Source: DASRIA01 sp038203635
GTDB taxonomy: Bacteria > Actinomycetota > Thermoleophilia > Solirubrobacterales > JBBDJG01
Length of the DNA stretch: 64,000 bases
Reading direction: 5' to 3'
NCBI GenBank assembly: GCA_038203635.1
Contig: JBBRDT010000003.1
Coordinates: 27,159-91,158 of the forward strand
Shown here piece after piece: positions 1 through 8,487 of the stretch (position 1 is its first letter; every line of letters begins with the position of its first letter). Below the pieces are notes generated by a model that worked only from the letters and a program-made list of their open reading frames with translations, searched no databases and had not been told where the DNA came from. A program made the position numbers and the translations under genes.

Positions 1-347
1 CGTTCGGCGTGCCTGTGTTCGTCGTCACCCACAACGGCCGGGACCCGATCCCCAAGCAGGGTGGAACGACCTTCAACTTCGTGACCGGCGGCATCGAAAG
101 CGCGCTCGACCAGGCCCGGGCGGCGGCCGGCGACAATGACGTGATGATTGCCGGGGGTGCGAACGTCGTGCAGCAGTCCCTGCGGGCGGGGCTGATCGAC
201 GAGTTCCAGATTCACATCGCCCCCGTGCTCCTCGGTGCAGGCCGCCCCCTGTTCGGCGATCTGGCCGCCGAGCACATCGAACTGGAGACCACCCGGGTGA
301 TCGAGTCTCCCGGTGTGACGCACCTCAGGTTCCGCGTCGTAAAGTAG
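1..347 (+). CDS. RibD C-terminal/dihydrofolate reductase-like protein (5' end off window)
   Basis: The reading frame is open from the first base and ends at 347, so only the C-terminal ~115 residues are present. The segment TFNFVTGGIESALDQAR followed by GGANVVQQSLRAGLIDEFQIH and the closing 'P-LLGAGRPLF' motif are typical of the RibD C-terminal/bacterial DHFR-like reductase family, in which the Gly-Gly-Ala loop binds NADPH. The substrate of this stand-alone member cannot be told from the sequence. The next gene begins 8 bases downstream on the same strand, so the two may be co-transcribed. The missing N-terminus prevents any finer assignment. Confidence 0.85.
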   Translation, partial: FGVPVFVVTHNGRDPIPKQGGTTFNFVTGGIESALDQARAAAGDNDVMIAGGANVVQQSLRAGLIDEFQIHIAPVLLGAGRPLFGDLAAEHIELETTRVIESPGVTHLRFRVVK

Positions 348-354
348 GCGTCCC

Positions 355-906
355 TTGCCCGACCGCCTGTACTTCACCGAGTCCGACGAGGCCAACGAGC
401 TGATCGCCTCGGACCCGATGGCGCTGTTGGTCGGCTTCGCGCTCGACCAGCAGGTCACGGTGCAGCAGGCGTTCGCCGGTCCGCTCGTGCTGCGCGAGCG
501 CCTCGGCACGATCGATGCCGCCACGCTGGCGGCGGCCGACCTCGAGCCGGTGTTCCGCGCCAAGCCGGCGATCCACCGCTATCCCGGAATGATGGCCCGG
601 CGGGTGCACGACCTGGCGCTCCACGTGCGCGACCACTACGACGGCGACGCCGCACGCGTGTGGACCGACGCGGCGGGCGCAGACGCGCTGCGCGCCAATC
701 TCATGGCCCTCCCCGGCTTCGGCGAGATGAAGGTGAAGGCGCTGGGCGCCGTCCTCGCCAAGCGCTTCGGCGTGGACGCCGCCCGCGACCTCGTCCCCTG
801 GCATCCGACACTCGGGGACGTCGACTCCCTGCAGGCACTCGATGATTACCAAGCGGCAAAACGCGCCCACAAGGCCGAATGGTCGAAGGCGCAGATGCGC
901 TCGTAG
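355..906 (+). CDS. HhH-GPD-type base-excision repair protein
   Basis: A 183-residue protein of the small actinobacterial HhH-GPD group related to DNA glycosylases such as EndoIII and AlkA. The helix-hairpin-helix is visible as LPGFGEMKVKALGAVLAKRFG near residues 121-141, followed by a Pro- and Asp-containing loop (VPWHPTLGDVDS) in the position of the GPD loop. The N-terminal half (FALDQQVTVQQAFAGP) resembles the helical bundle of these enzymes. No iron-sulfur Cys cluster is present. The start is TTG at 355, eight bases after the stop of the upstream reductase gene; no ATG exists in a better place. Repair activity is inferred from the family, and the lesion is unknown. Confidence 0.75.
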   Translation: MPDRLYFTESDEANELIASDPMALLVGFALDQQVTVQQAFAGPLVLRERLGTIDAATLAAADLEPVFRAKPAIHRYPGMMARRVHDLALHVRDHYDGDAARVWTDAAGADALRANLMALPGFGEMKVKALGAVLAKRFGVDAARDLVPWHPTLGDVDSLQALDDYQAAKRAHKAEWSKAQMRS

Positions 907-909
907 TCG

Positions 910-1866
910 TTAAGGGACGAATACGCCCTGGTCGGCGAACAGGGTGTTGGGTGTCGTGGACGCCATGCCGTCGGAGCCGCCGTCGAAGACCTGGACCTTC
1001 CCGAGCTCCCACACCGAGCGCTTGCCCTCCAGCACGGCGCCGGGCATCACGGCATCCGCGGTGGTGGTGACCGAGCACGTCGATCCGATCGCGGGATCGC
1101 CCGTGGCGGCGCAGGGGAGCGTGAACGTGAACGTGGTGTCGCCCGTCGCCGGTTCCGTGAGAGAAGGTCCGCTGTCGCGGTCCGTCACCCGCAGGTCGAG
1201 CCTTGCCTGCAGCTGGCCCGTGTAGTCGGTCAGGTCGCTTTTCTTTCGCACGTCGGTCATCGAGGCGACGAACTGGACGTTCGCGTCGTCCGGGGGGCCG
1301 GCAGCGCCCACCTGCGTGACCACCCTGATGGACCCGGCCGAGTTCGCCTGGTTGCCGTTGCCGATCACGTCAGGCGAACCCACCGTGAGCCAGTCGGACG
1401 CCTGCGTCGGCGGACCGCAGGACGCACCGTTGAGCGGGGGTCCGTGCTGGCGGTTCGAGGCCGTGCACGGCTTGTAGGCGACCACGAGCGAAGTCCGCAG
1501 CGGCGAAGCGCTCTGTGGCCGGGCATAGCCCGTGTTCACCGCCACCGTGCCCGACATGCCGGCGCCGTTGGGCCCGCCGTGCAACTCGCAGTAGTACTTG
1601 TAGACGCCCGGGGTGTTGAAGGTCCGCTGCACGCTCCAGGCCGCGCCCGAGGGTGAGGCGGGCATGTCAAAGCTGTTGTCGTCGAAGTGGACGTTGTGGA
1701 CTCCGCCGCCGTTGTTCCACGTGACCATCTCGCCGACGTTCACGCCCACGTGCTTGGCAGAGAACGTGTTGGCGGGTGTCGTGGTCACGGTCTGGTTGGC
1801 CGCGAGCGCCGAAGCCGGCGTCACGAGGGCGACGAGCGCCCCTATTCCAACGAGACGGATTCTCAT
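910..1866 (-). CDS. Exported cupredoxin (plastocyanin/azurin-like)
   Basis: A 318-residue secreted protein. A signal peptide covers about residues 1-22 (ending ASALA/AN). The cupredoxin domain follows to about residue 112. All four type-1 copper ligands can be seen: His in GGGVHNVHF, then Cys, His and Met in YYCELHGGPNGAGM. The remaining ~200 residues form an extracellular domain with several Cys residues that I do not recognise. Its start (ATG at 1866) overlaps the stop of the next cupredoxin gene upstream on this strand by four bases, which implies translational coupling. Electron transfer or copper handling outside the membrane is the expected role; the redox partner is unknown. Confidence 0.8.
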   Translation of the reverse strand: MRIRLVGIGALVALVTPASALAANQTVTTTPANTFSAKHVGVNVGEMVTWNNGGGVHNVHFDDNSFDMPASPSGAAWSVQRTFNTPGVYKYYCELHGGPNGAGMSGTVAVNTGYARPQSASPLRTSLVVAYKPCTASNRQHGPPLNGASCGPPTQASDWLTVGSPDVIGNGNQANSAGSIRVVTQVGAAGPPDDANVQFVASMTDVRKKSDLTDYTGQLQARLDLRVTDRDSGPSLTEPATGDTTFTFTLPCAATGDPAIGSTCSVTTTADAVMPGAVLEGKRSVWELGKVQVFDGGSDGMASTTPNTLFADQGVFVP

Positions 1867-2603
1867 GTCCTCAGCGCGATCTTACGCTTCGCGGAGCGAG
1901 TGTTGCCCGCCGCGTCCCTGGCGGTCACGGTTAGCCTGGCGGTGAGCCGCGTGCGACGCCCGAACGCCCGGCGGAGCGCTTTCGACGCTTGCTTTGGAAG
2001 CTTCAGCTTGAGCGTCGCCTTCGCCCCCGCCGCGAGCCGCTTCGACGCCTTCTTCAGGCGGATGACCTTGCCCGCGCCTGGCACTGAGACCGTTCCCGCG
2101 GCGACCACGGTGGATGCCTCGTTGACCTCGACCGCGACGAGGACCGCGCGCCGGCGCAGGGCCCGCTGCTTCCTCCGACCGCTCAGCTTCAAGGTTGGCT
2201 TGACCTTGTCGGCGGCGACGGGCTGAGGCGGTCCCGGCCCGGGCCCAGGCCCGGGCGGCGCGCCGTACGACAGCACCGTGACGGTGCCCGTCATGTTGTC
2301 GCTCGTAACGTGGGCCTCGCAGATGTAGCGAAACGTTCCCACCGTGTTGAACGTCCGCGACACAGGCATCGGCCACGGGTCCACAGGGTCGGGCGGCTCA
2401 TCGAACAAGCCGTCGTCGAAAAGGACGTTGTGGAACCCGCCGGCGTTGTTCCACGTGACCGACTCGCCGACGTTTACGCTGACATCCTTGGGCGAGAAGG
2501 CGTTGGAGCTTGTCGCCGTCACGGTCTGGCTGGCCGCCAGCGCCGTGTCTGCCGGCACCAGAAGGGCGACGAGGACACCGATCCCAGGACCGCGGATCCT
2601 CAT
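1863..2603 (-). CDS. Exported cupredoxin with Lys/Arg-rich Ig-like tail
   Basis: A 246-residue paralogue of the downstream cupredoxin. The signal peptide (MRIRGPGIGVLVALLVPADTA) is nearly the same, and the mature start TVTATSSNAFSPKDVSVNVGE is closely alike. The copper ligands are His in GGFHNVLF and Cys/His/Met in YICEAHVTSDNM. After a Pro-Gly linker (about residues 115-127) comes a strongly basic beta-sandwich-like domain ending in DAAGNTRSAKRKIALRT. This tail type is common on secreted proteins of Solirubrobacterales-like genomes. It is the first gene of a two-gene cupredoxin operon, and an 18-bp perfect palindrome lies 18 bases upstream of its start. Confidence 0.8.
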   Translation of the reverse strand: MRIRGPGIGVLVALLVPADTALAASQTVTATSSNAFSPKDVSVNVGESVTWNNAGGFHNVLFDDGLFDEPPDPVDPWPMPVSRTFNTVGTFRYICEAHVTSDNMTGTVTVLSYGAPPGPGPGPGPPQPVAADKVKPTLKLSGRRKQRALRRRAVLVAVEVNEASTVVAAGTVSVPGAGKVIRLKKASKRLAAGAKATLKLKLPKQASKALRRAFGRRTRLTARLTVTARDAAGNTRSAKRKIALRT

Positions 2604-2620
2604 CTGCCGACCCTATCCAA

Positions 2621-2638
2621 ACGCCGCTGCAGCGGCGT
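2621..2638. promoter_or_regulatory. 18-bp perfect palindrome between divergent genes
   Basis: The bases ACGCCGCTGCAGCGGCGT read the same on both strands. They sit 18 bases upstream of the cupredoxin operon and about 90 bases upstream of the DHA2 exporter gene. A dimeric regulator site is plausible, but no regulator gene is adjacent and high GC raises the chance of accidental palindromes. Confidence 0.35.
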
Positions 2639-2730
2639 CAGTTGCATGCACCGATGAGTTTTGGACCAATTCCTAGTTTCAGAGGGTGACCTGCGAGCAT
2701 GAGACAAACGAGACACCGGGAGATCAGAAC

Positions 2731-4212
2731 GTGACGGCTGATACAAGCAAGAACGACCGTCAGCGGTGGTTGGCGCTGTACGTGCTCTGCGGCGGATTGC
2801 TCATGATCGTGCTCGACTCGACGATCGTGAACGTCGCGCTGCCCACGATCAAGGACGACCTTGGCTTCACCCAGGGCAACCTCGCGTGGGTTGTGAACGC
2901 ATACCTGATCGCGTTCGGTGGCCTGCTGCTGCTGGCCGGGCGCCTCGGCGACCTGATCGGCCAGCGGCGCATCTTCCTGATCGGCCTCGCCATCTTCACC
3001 ACCGCGTCGGCTGTGTGCGCCGTTGCGCAGACCCAGGGCATGCTGATCGGCGCGCGCTTCATCCAGGGCGCGGGCGGCGCGATCAGCTCGGCCGTGATCC
3101 TCGGCATGATCGTCACGATGTTCCCCGAGCCGCGCGAGCAGGCGAAGGCGATCGGGGTCTTCGCCTTCATCGCCTCCGCGGGCGCCTCGATCGGGCTGCT
3201 CGCCGGCGGCATCTTGACGGAGGCGATCAACTGGCACTGGATCTTCTTCGTCAATCTGCCGGTTGGTGTCGTGGTCGCGCTCTCTGCGCTCCGGCTGGTC
3301 CCGGACCGTCCGGGCCTCGGCCTCGAGAAGGGAGCCGATGTTCCCGGCGCCGTGCTGCTGACCGGCGGGCTGATGCTCTTCGTGTACACGCTGCTCGAGA
3401 CCGGCAAACAGGGATGGGGATCGACTCAGACGCTGTTGCTCGGCGGCGTCGCAATCGCTCTGCTGACCGCGTTCGTCGTGCGCCAGGCGCGCATCGACAA
3501 CCCGCTCATGCCGCTGCGCCTGTTCCGCTCCCGGAACGTCACGGGCGCCAACGCGGTGATGGGCCTCCTCGTGGTCGGTTTCTTCGGGATGTTCTTCATG
3601 GGCGCCCTCTACCTGCAGGGGATCCTCGACTTCAGCCCTCTCGGTGTCGGCTTCGCCTTCCTGCCGTCGTGCATCGTGATGGGCACGTTGTCGCTGCGCT
3701 ATGCGGAGCGCCTGATCATGGGTTTCGGGGCGCGGAACGCGCTGATCACGGGCCTGCTGTTCGCGGGCGCCGGGCTGCTCCTGTTCGCGCGGGCGCCGGT
3801 CGACGGCAGCTACGTCGAGCACGTCCTGCCGGTCATGCTGCTGCTCGGCGTTGGGGCCGGGGTCTCCTTCCCGGCGCTGATGACGCTCGCCATGTCGGGC
3901 GCCACGAAGAGCGACTCGGGACTCGCCTCGGGCTTCGTCAACACGACCACGCAGGTGGGCGGCGCCATCGGCCTGGCGGTGCTCGCGACGGTTGCGACCT
4001 CGCGCACCGACGCGCTGCGCGCCGACGGAGTGGCGCGGGATGCCGCGCTCAACTCGGGCTATCACCTCGCCTACCTCATCGGCGCCGCGCTCATCGGGGC
4101 GGCTGTCCTGGTCGCGCTGTTCGTCGTGCGCGCGGAGCCACTCGCGGGCGCCGGGCAGGCCGACGCCGAGGCCGGAGACGAAGCGGAGCCCGCCTACGCC
4201 GAGGCCGCCTGA
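2731..4212 (+). CDS. MFS drug exporter, DHA2 (EmrB/QacA-like) family
   Basis: About 493 residues with the 14-helix layout of DHA2 proton-driven exporters. Motif C/D1-type signatures are visible: VLDSTIVNVALPTIKDDL in helix 1, LAGRLGDLIGQRRIF in the loop 2-3 motif A, and GASIGLLAGGILTEAINWHWIFFVNLP in helix 5 and the following loop. The GTG at 2731 is preferred over an in-frame GTG at 2686 because GGGAG lies about nine bases before it and the upstream extension is hydrophilic and unlike the family. The C-terminal tail is acidic. The substrate is unknown; the gene stands alone, divergent from the cupredoxins. Confidence 0.85.
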   Translation: MTADTSKNDRQRWLALYVLCGGLLMIVLDSTIVNVALPTIKDDLGFTQGNLAWVVNAYLIAFGGLLLLAGRLGDLIGQRRIFLIGLAIFTTASAVCAVAQTQGMLIGARFIQGAGGAISSAVILGMIVTMFPEPREQAKAIGVFAFIASAGASIGLLAGGILTEAINWHWIFFVNLPVGVVVALSALRLVPDRPGLGLEKGADVPGAVLLTGGLMLFVYTLLETGKQGWGSTQTLLLGGVAIALLTAFVVRQARIDNPLMPLRLFRSRNVTGANAVMGLLVVGFFGMFFMGALYLQGILDFSPLGVGFAFLPSCIVMGTLSLRYAERLIMGFGARNALITGLLFAGAGLLLFARAPVDGSYVEHVLPVMLLLGVGAGVSFPALMTLAMSGATKSDSGLASGFVNTTTQVGGAIGLAVLATVATSRTDALRADGVARDAALNSGYHLAYLIGAALIGAAVLVALFVVRAEPLAGAGQADAEAGDEAEPAYAEAA

Positions 4213-4272
4213 GCCGAGTTGACGACGGCTCTCTCGCGTTCGCGCTCGCGCATGCTTCAATTAGCGGACCAG

Positions 4273-4335
4273 AGAAAGGAGGTGGTCCTACTGAATCACA
4301 TACTTTTCGGGACGCTGGAGGTGCGGGGCCGCTAG
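4273..4335 (+). CDS. Very short ORF with an extended Shine-Dalgarno sequence
   Basis: At 4273-4288 the sequence AGAAAGGAGGTGGTCC matches, with one difference, the full complement of the 3' end of bacterial 16S rRNA. Eight bases after GGAGG a CTG at 4291 opens a 14-codon frame that stops at TAG 4333-4335, reading NHILFGTLEVRGR after the start. No longer frame uses this site. From memory, short leader peptides with an LFRTPEV-like core follow the same signal in other actinobacteria; this needs a search. A terminator 160 bases downstream would end a small transcript of about 250 nt. The 340 bases between the flanking genes hold nothing else I can recognise. Confidence 0.45.
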   Translation, partial: RKEVVLLNHILFGTLEVRGR

Positions 4336-4496
4336 GCGGCCGCCCGTTCCCGCCGTCGCGTGAGCGGCGGCGCGGCGCGTGCAGGGTGTGAGCCGCTTGG
4401 CGGAATTCCACCCCTAGCGCCGGTGAGAAGCGGCGCCGGGAAGACGTCCCGCCGGGCCAGACCAATCCGCTTTCTCGCTTCGAATCGCACCTGAAG

Positions 4497-4523
4497 AAGG
4501 GCCGCCCCTCGTGGGCGGCCCTT
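4497..4523. terminator. Intrinsic terminator-like hairpin
   Basis: An 11-bp perfect stem (AAGGGCCGCCC at 4497-4507 with GGGCGGCCCTT at 4513-4523) encloses a five-base loop. The plus strand continues with a weak T-rich CGCTTTG. It lies 30 bases beyond the livK stop on the minus strand and after the short plus-strand ORF, so it could serve both directions. Confidence 0.6.
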
Positions 4524-4552
4524 CGCTTTGTCGGCGGCAAGCGGCTGCGCGC

Positions 4553-5779
4553 TCAGGTCTGCCGCTTGGACTGCACCACCTTTCCGAGCAGCTCCCAGCG
4601 GTCGCCGTTGAACCTCTGAATCTGCATCGCCTCGATCGGGTAGCCGTCGGTGTCGCTCGTTTGCACCGTGATGCCCGGCAGCAGGATCGGGATCTCGGTG
4701 TCGAGGTTGCGAACCGAGTCCATGAGCGCCTCACGGTTCGGCTGCTTCATGTTGTTCAGCGCCTCGACCATCGTCGCGGCGGCCCCCCAGCCGTAGACGT
4801 TGAACGGGTCGTTCGGATTCGAGCGGGGCGAGTACTTCTTGAGCGCCGCCTTGTACTCCTTCATGGCGGCGTCGTTCTGCCACTGCGGATCCTCGGGATC
4901 CTTGAAGTACGACGTGGAGATGATGCCCTTCGAGTTGTCGAGTCCGGCGGGCGTGAGCACGAGCGCCTTTGAGGCGCCCACGTTGTTGAGGATGTGGAGC
5001 GGCTTCCAGTCGGACTTCGCGATCGCCGCGATCGCCTGCGCCGAGAACTTCGGGGTCGTGATATTGAGGAACGTGTCGGCCCCCGAGCCTGCCAGCTTGC
5101 GGATCTGAGAGGCGATCGTGGGATCGGTGACCTCGTAGCTCTCCTTTGCGACGACCTTGATGTTGGAGCCCTCGATCGCCTTCTCGAAGCCGCCGAGCAG
5201 GTCCTTGCCGAAGCCGTCGTTCTGGTAGAGCACCGCCACCTTCGCGCTCGGCTTCTCCTTCTTCAGGTAGTCGGCGTAGATCTGCGCCTCGGTGACGTAG
5301 TCGGGCTGCCAGCCGATCGTGTAGGGGTGCGCGGCGATGTCCTCGCCCCAGTCGGAAGCGCCGGTCGCGACGAATACCTGGGGCACCTTCTGCTTGTTCA
5401 CGTAGTCCCAGATCGCGAGGTTGTTCGGGGTGCCGAGCGTGTTGAACAGGGCGAAGACCTTCTCCTGCTGGATCAGCCTCCGAGCGTTCTGGACCGCACG
5501 CGGCGGCTCGTACGCGTCGTCGAGCGTGGTGAACTTGATCTTGCGTCCATCCACGCCGCCGTTGTCGTTCACGAAGTCGAACTGCGCCTTGGCGCCGTCG
5601 CGGATCGACTTGTACGCGGACGCCGGTCCGCTGAACGGATAGCTGCCGCCCAGCTTGATCTCGGCATCCGTAATGCCCGGCGACGAGGATCCCTTGTCCT
5701 CGTCACGACCGCAGCCCGCCGCGATGAGCGCCACCATCGCGAGCACTGCGATCCACACGTAACCTCGCAAACCTTTCAT
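4553..5779 (-). CDS. livK: Branched-chain amino acid ABC transporter, substrate-binding lipoprotein
   Basis: About 408 residues of the periplasmic-binding-protein type I fold used by LivJ/LivK-like proteins. The start is ATG at 5779, because AGGAGGAGG precedes it by about eight bases and it opens directly into a lipoprotein signal with lipobox LIAAGC. The mature region begins with ITDAEIKLGGSYPFSGPASAY and contains the family's NDNGGVDGRKIKF and conserved QNDGFGKDLL segments. It is the last gene of the liv operon, 20 bases after livM. It should capture the ligand outside the cell for LivHMGF; amino acid, amide or aromatic ligands cannot be told apart. Confidence 0.88.
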   Translation of the reverse strand: MKGLRGYVWIAVLAMVALIAAGCGRDEDKGSSSPGITDAEIKLGGSYPFSGPASAYKSIRDGAKAQFDFVNDNGGVDGRKIKFTTLDDAYEPPRAVQNARRLIQQEKVFALFNTLGTPNNLAIWDYVNKQKVPQVFVATGASDWGEDIAAHPYTIGWQPDYVTEAQIYADYLKKEKPSAKVAVLYQNDGFGKDLLGGFEKAIEGSNIKVVAKESYEVTDPTIASQIRKLAGSGADTFLNITTPKFSAQAIAAIAKSDWKPLHILNNVGASKALVLTPAGLDNSKGIISTSYFKDPEDPQWQNDAAMKEYKAALKKYSPRSNPNDPFNVYGWGAAATMVEALNNMKQPNREALMDSVRNLDTEIPILLPGITVQTSDTDGYPIEAMQIQRFNGDRWELLGKVVQSKRQT

Positions 5780-5799
5780 TCGGGCCCTCCTCCTGTCTC

Positions 5800-6897
5800 T
5801 CAACTGCCTGTGATTGTCGGTGGTCGGGTTGCCGGGCTGTCGCTCGCCGCCGGCGCGACGTTCGGCTGCGGCGGCTCGTCGAGCGGCTCTTTGCGTTTCT
5901 CCCGCGAAAGCCTCGAAGCAAGACGCCGGCCGGTTCCGCGCAGGACTCCCATCACGCCGCCGTGCAACGCGTACATGAAGGCGATCAGCACGGCGCCGTA
6001 GATCACGCCGGCCAGCGCGTCGCTCACGTCCGACGCGTAGATCGGCACGAATTCGATGAAGAGGGCGCCGAAGATCGCGCCTCCGATCGTCGCGAGCCCA
6101 CCGACCACGATTGCCGCCAGGAACGCGAACGAGACCGTGAGCGGGAACGACTCAGGTGCGACGAAGCCGATCGAGAAGACGTAAAGCGAGCCCGCGACGC
6201 CCGCGTACAGGGAGCTGATTGCGAAGGCGCTCGTCTTGAGCCGGGCGAGATCGACGCCCATCGCCTTCGCGGCGACCTCGCTCTCGCGCATCGCCACGAG
6301 CGCGCGTCCGGTCCGGCCGCGGACGAGATTCGCGGCGAGCACAAACATCGGGATGGCCAGGACGAGCGTGAGGAAGTAGAGGAACTGGTCGTCGGCGAGC
6401 GGTACCCAGCCGGGGGCGGTCGGCTGGGCGACGTTCAGCCCCTGCGTGCCGCCGGTGAGCCCGTCGAAGCGCTTGATCAGCTGTGGCACGGCGATCGCCA
6501 CCGCAAGTGTGACGAGCGCGAGGTAGAGGCCCCGAATGCGAAGCGCGGGCAGGCCGAGGACGAAGCCGGCGGCGAAGCAGACCGCGGCGGCGATCGGCAC
6601 CGTCATGAGGTGGGGCAGGCCCGCCTCCTCGATCAGGATCGCGCTCGTGTAGGCGCCGAGCGCGAAGAATGCCCCGTGCCCGAGAGAGACCAGGCCGCCG
6701 TAGCCCACGAGCAGGTTCAGGCCGAGCACGGCAACCGAGTAGGCCAGCACGAGCGTGAACTGCCCGACGCGGTAGGACCCGAGGAAGAACGGGATCGCGA
6801 CCGCGATGAGGAGCACGAGCCCGTAAGCCGCAAGCCGCAGGCGCTGCTCCGTTCGCTCGACCGGGCTCGGTCCGGCCGCCGCCGCCGCGGCGCTCAT
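5800..6897 (-). CDS. livM: Branched-chain amino acid ABC transporter, permease LivM
   Basis: A 365-residue polytopic membrane protein. It carries the LivM hallmark LNLLVGYGGLVSLGHGAFFALGAY near residues 57-80 and an EAA-like cytoplasmic loop (MRESEVAAKAMGVDLARLKTSAFAISSLYAG). The C-terminal ~40 residues are hydrophilic and basic (RLSREKRKEP), then Pro-rich. Its start overlaps the livH stop by four bases. It forms the heterodimeric membrane channel with LivH. No truncation is seen. Confidence 0.88.
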   Translation of the reverse strand: MSAAAAAAGPSPVERTEQRLRLAAYGLVLLIAVAIPFFLGSYRVGQFTLVLAYSVAVLGLNLLVGYGGLVSLGHGAFFALGAYTSAILIEEAGLPHLMTVPIAAAVCFAAGFVLGLPALRIRGLYLALVTLAVAIAVPQLIKRFDGLTGGTQGLNVAQPTAPGWVPLADDQFLYFLTLVLAIPMFVLAANLVRGRTGRALVAMRESEVAAKAMGVDLARLKTSAFAISSLYAGVAGSLYVFSIGFVAPESFPLTVSFAFLAAIVVGGLATIGGAIFGALFIEFVPIYASDVSDALAGVIYGAVLIAFMYALHGGVMGVLRGTGRRLASRLSREKRKEPLDEPPQPNVAPAASDSPATRPPTITGS

Positions 6898-7775
6898 GCT
6901 CTTGCTACCTCGTGCGAGCCGAACAGCCCCGACGGCCTGATCAGGAGCACCGCCAAGATCACCGTGAGCGGCACGAGGATCTTCAGGTCCGAGCCGATGA
7001 AGTCGACGTACGTGCTCGCGAGGTTCTCGGTGACCCCGATCACCCAGCCCCCGACAACGGCGCCGAAGGGGCTGTCGAAGCCGCCTAGCGTCGCGGCGGC
7101 AAACGAGTAGATGAGGACGCCGCCCATGAAGTTCACGTCGAGGAACAGCCGCGGCGCGATCAGGATGCCGGCGAGGGCGCCGACCATCGCGGCGATTCCC
7201 CAGCCGATCATCAGCGTGCGCCCGACCGAGATGCCCGAGAGGCGGCTCGATTCCGGATTGACTGACACTGCTCGGACCGCGAGGCCGATCTTCGTGCGCT
7301 GGAACAACAGGTACAGCAGGCCGACGACCGCGAGCAGCAGTGCGACGATGCCGAGCGACTCGACCGCCACGTCGGCTCCGGCCAGCTGCACGCTGTCGTC
7401 GGGAAAGATGCTCGGGAAGCTGCGGGTCTCGAAGCCCCAGATCCAGCCGGCGGCGCTATTCAAGAGAATGAAGAGGCCGAGCGTCACGACCGCCATCGTG
7501 AGCGGGTCGCTGCCCTCGACCGGCCGGATCAGGATGCGCTCGATCGCCATCCCGCCGAGAAACGCGATGCCGAGCGTCATCACGACCGCGAGACCGAGCG
7601 GGACGTCCGCTTGGAGCAGGCCCCACGCGACGAACGTGCTGAACATCGCCATCTCGCCCTGCGCGAAGTTGACGATTCCGGTCGAGCGGAAGATCAGGAC
7701 TACCGCGAGCGCCAGCGCCCCGTATAGCGACCCGATCGCCACCCCGTCCACGATCGTCTGGATCAGCTCTTCCAT
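6894..7775 (-). CDS. livH: Branched-chain amino acid ABC transporter, permease LivH
   Basis: A 293-residue permease. It begins with the LivH-type segment DGVAIGSLYGALALAVVLIFRSTGIVNFAQGEMAM, where the NFAQGE motif is characteristic, and has the coupling-helix loop RAVSVNPESSRLSGISVGR near the middle. It starts one base after the livF stop codon and its own stop overlaps the livM start, so the three genes are tightly coupled. Together with LivM it makes the channel energised by LivG and LivF. Confidence 0.88.
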   Translation of the reverse strand: MEELIQTIVDGVAIGSLYGALALAVVLIFRSTGIVNFAQGEMAMFSTFVAWGLLQADVPLGLAVVMTLGIAFLGGMAIERILIRPVEGSDPLTMAVVTLGLFILLNSAAGWIWGFETRSFPSIFPDDSVQLAGADVAVESLGIVALLLAVVGLLYLLFQRTKIGLAVRAVSVNPESSRLSGISVGRTLMIGWGIAAMVGALAGILIAPRLFLDVNFMGGVLIYSFAAATLGGFDSPFGAVVGGWVIGVTENLASTYVDFIGSDLKILVPLTVILAVLLIRPSGLFGSHEVARA

Positions 7776-7776
7776 C

Positions 7777-8487
7777 TCAGAAGCCGAGGTAGGTCTGCTG
7801 GACCGCCTGCTCCTCCTTCATCTGCTTCGCCTCCCCGGACAGGACGATGCAGCCCGCCTCGAGCACGTACGCGTAGTCGGCGAGACCGAGCGCCAGCCTG
7901 GCGTTCTGCTCGACGAGCAGCACGGTCATCCCCTCCTCGCCTGCGATCGTGCCGAGGATCCCAAAGACCTCCTTGGTGAGCACCGGCGCGAGTCCGAGCG
8001 AAGGCTCGTCGAGCATCAGCAGCCGCGGCCGCAGCATCAGGCCCCGCGCGACCGCGAGCATCTGCTGCTCGCCGCCGCTCAGGTTCCCGGCCCGCTGGCG
8101 CCGGCGCTCGGCGAGTTGCGGGAAGTACTCGAAGCAGCGCTCCATGTCTTGCCGCATGCCCTCGCCGTCGCGGCGGCGGTAGCCGCCGATCCGCAAGTTG
8201 TCCTCCACCGTGAGCTCCGCGAAGGTGCCCCGGCCCTCGGGCACGTGCGCGATCCCCATGCGGGCGACCCGTTCAGGGCTCGCGCCCGCGATGCTCTTGC
8301 CGGCGAACGTCACCCGCCCGCGCTGTCGTAACACGCCGGACACGGCCTTCAGCGTGGTCGTCTTGCCGGCGCCGTTCGGTCCAAAGATCGCCGCGACCTG
8401 CCCCTCCTCCACCGCGAAGGACACGCCGCGGAGCACGGTCACGTCGCCGTAGCCGGCCTCGAGGTCGCTGACCTCGAGCAGGCTCAC
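7777..8487 (-). CDS. livF: Branched-chain amino acid ABC transporter, ATPase LivF
   Basis: A 236-residue ABC ATPase. Walker A is GPNGAGKTT near residue 36, the LivF-type signature is LSGGEQQMLAVARGLM, and Walker B is LLMLDEPSLGLAP, followed by LLVEQNARLAL. The start is GTG at 8487, which overlaps the livG stop (GTGA). The open frame continues further upstream without a stop, but that extension runs antiparallel to nothing and lies in the shadow of livG, so it is not coding. It ends with TYLGF, a usual LivF terminus. Confidence 0.87.
   Translation of the reverse strand: MSLLEVSDLEAGYGDVTVLRGVSFAVEEGQVAAIFGPNGAGKTTTLKAVSGVLRQRGRVTFAGKSIAGASPERVARMGIAHVPEGRGTFAELTVEDNLRIGGYRRRDGEGMRQDMERCFEYFPQLAERRRQRAGNLSGGEQQMLAVARGLMLRPRLLMLDEPSLGLAPVLTKEVFGILGTIAGEEGMTVLLVEQNARLALGLADYAYVLEAGCIVLSGEAKQMKEEQAVQQTYLGF

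Noticed and set aside
2638..4260. Long minus-strand open frame opposite the DHA2 exporter (540 codons)
   Set aside because: The product is rich in Arg, His, Glu and Asp without hydrophobic pattern or family motifs, as expected from the reverse of a high-GC membrane protein gene.
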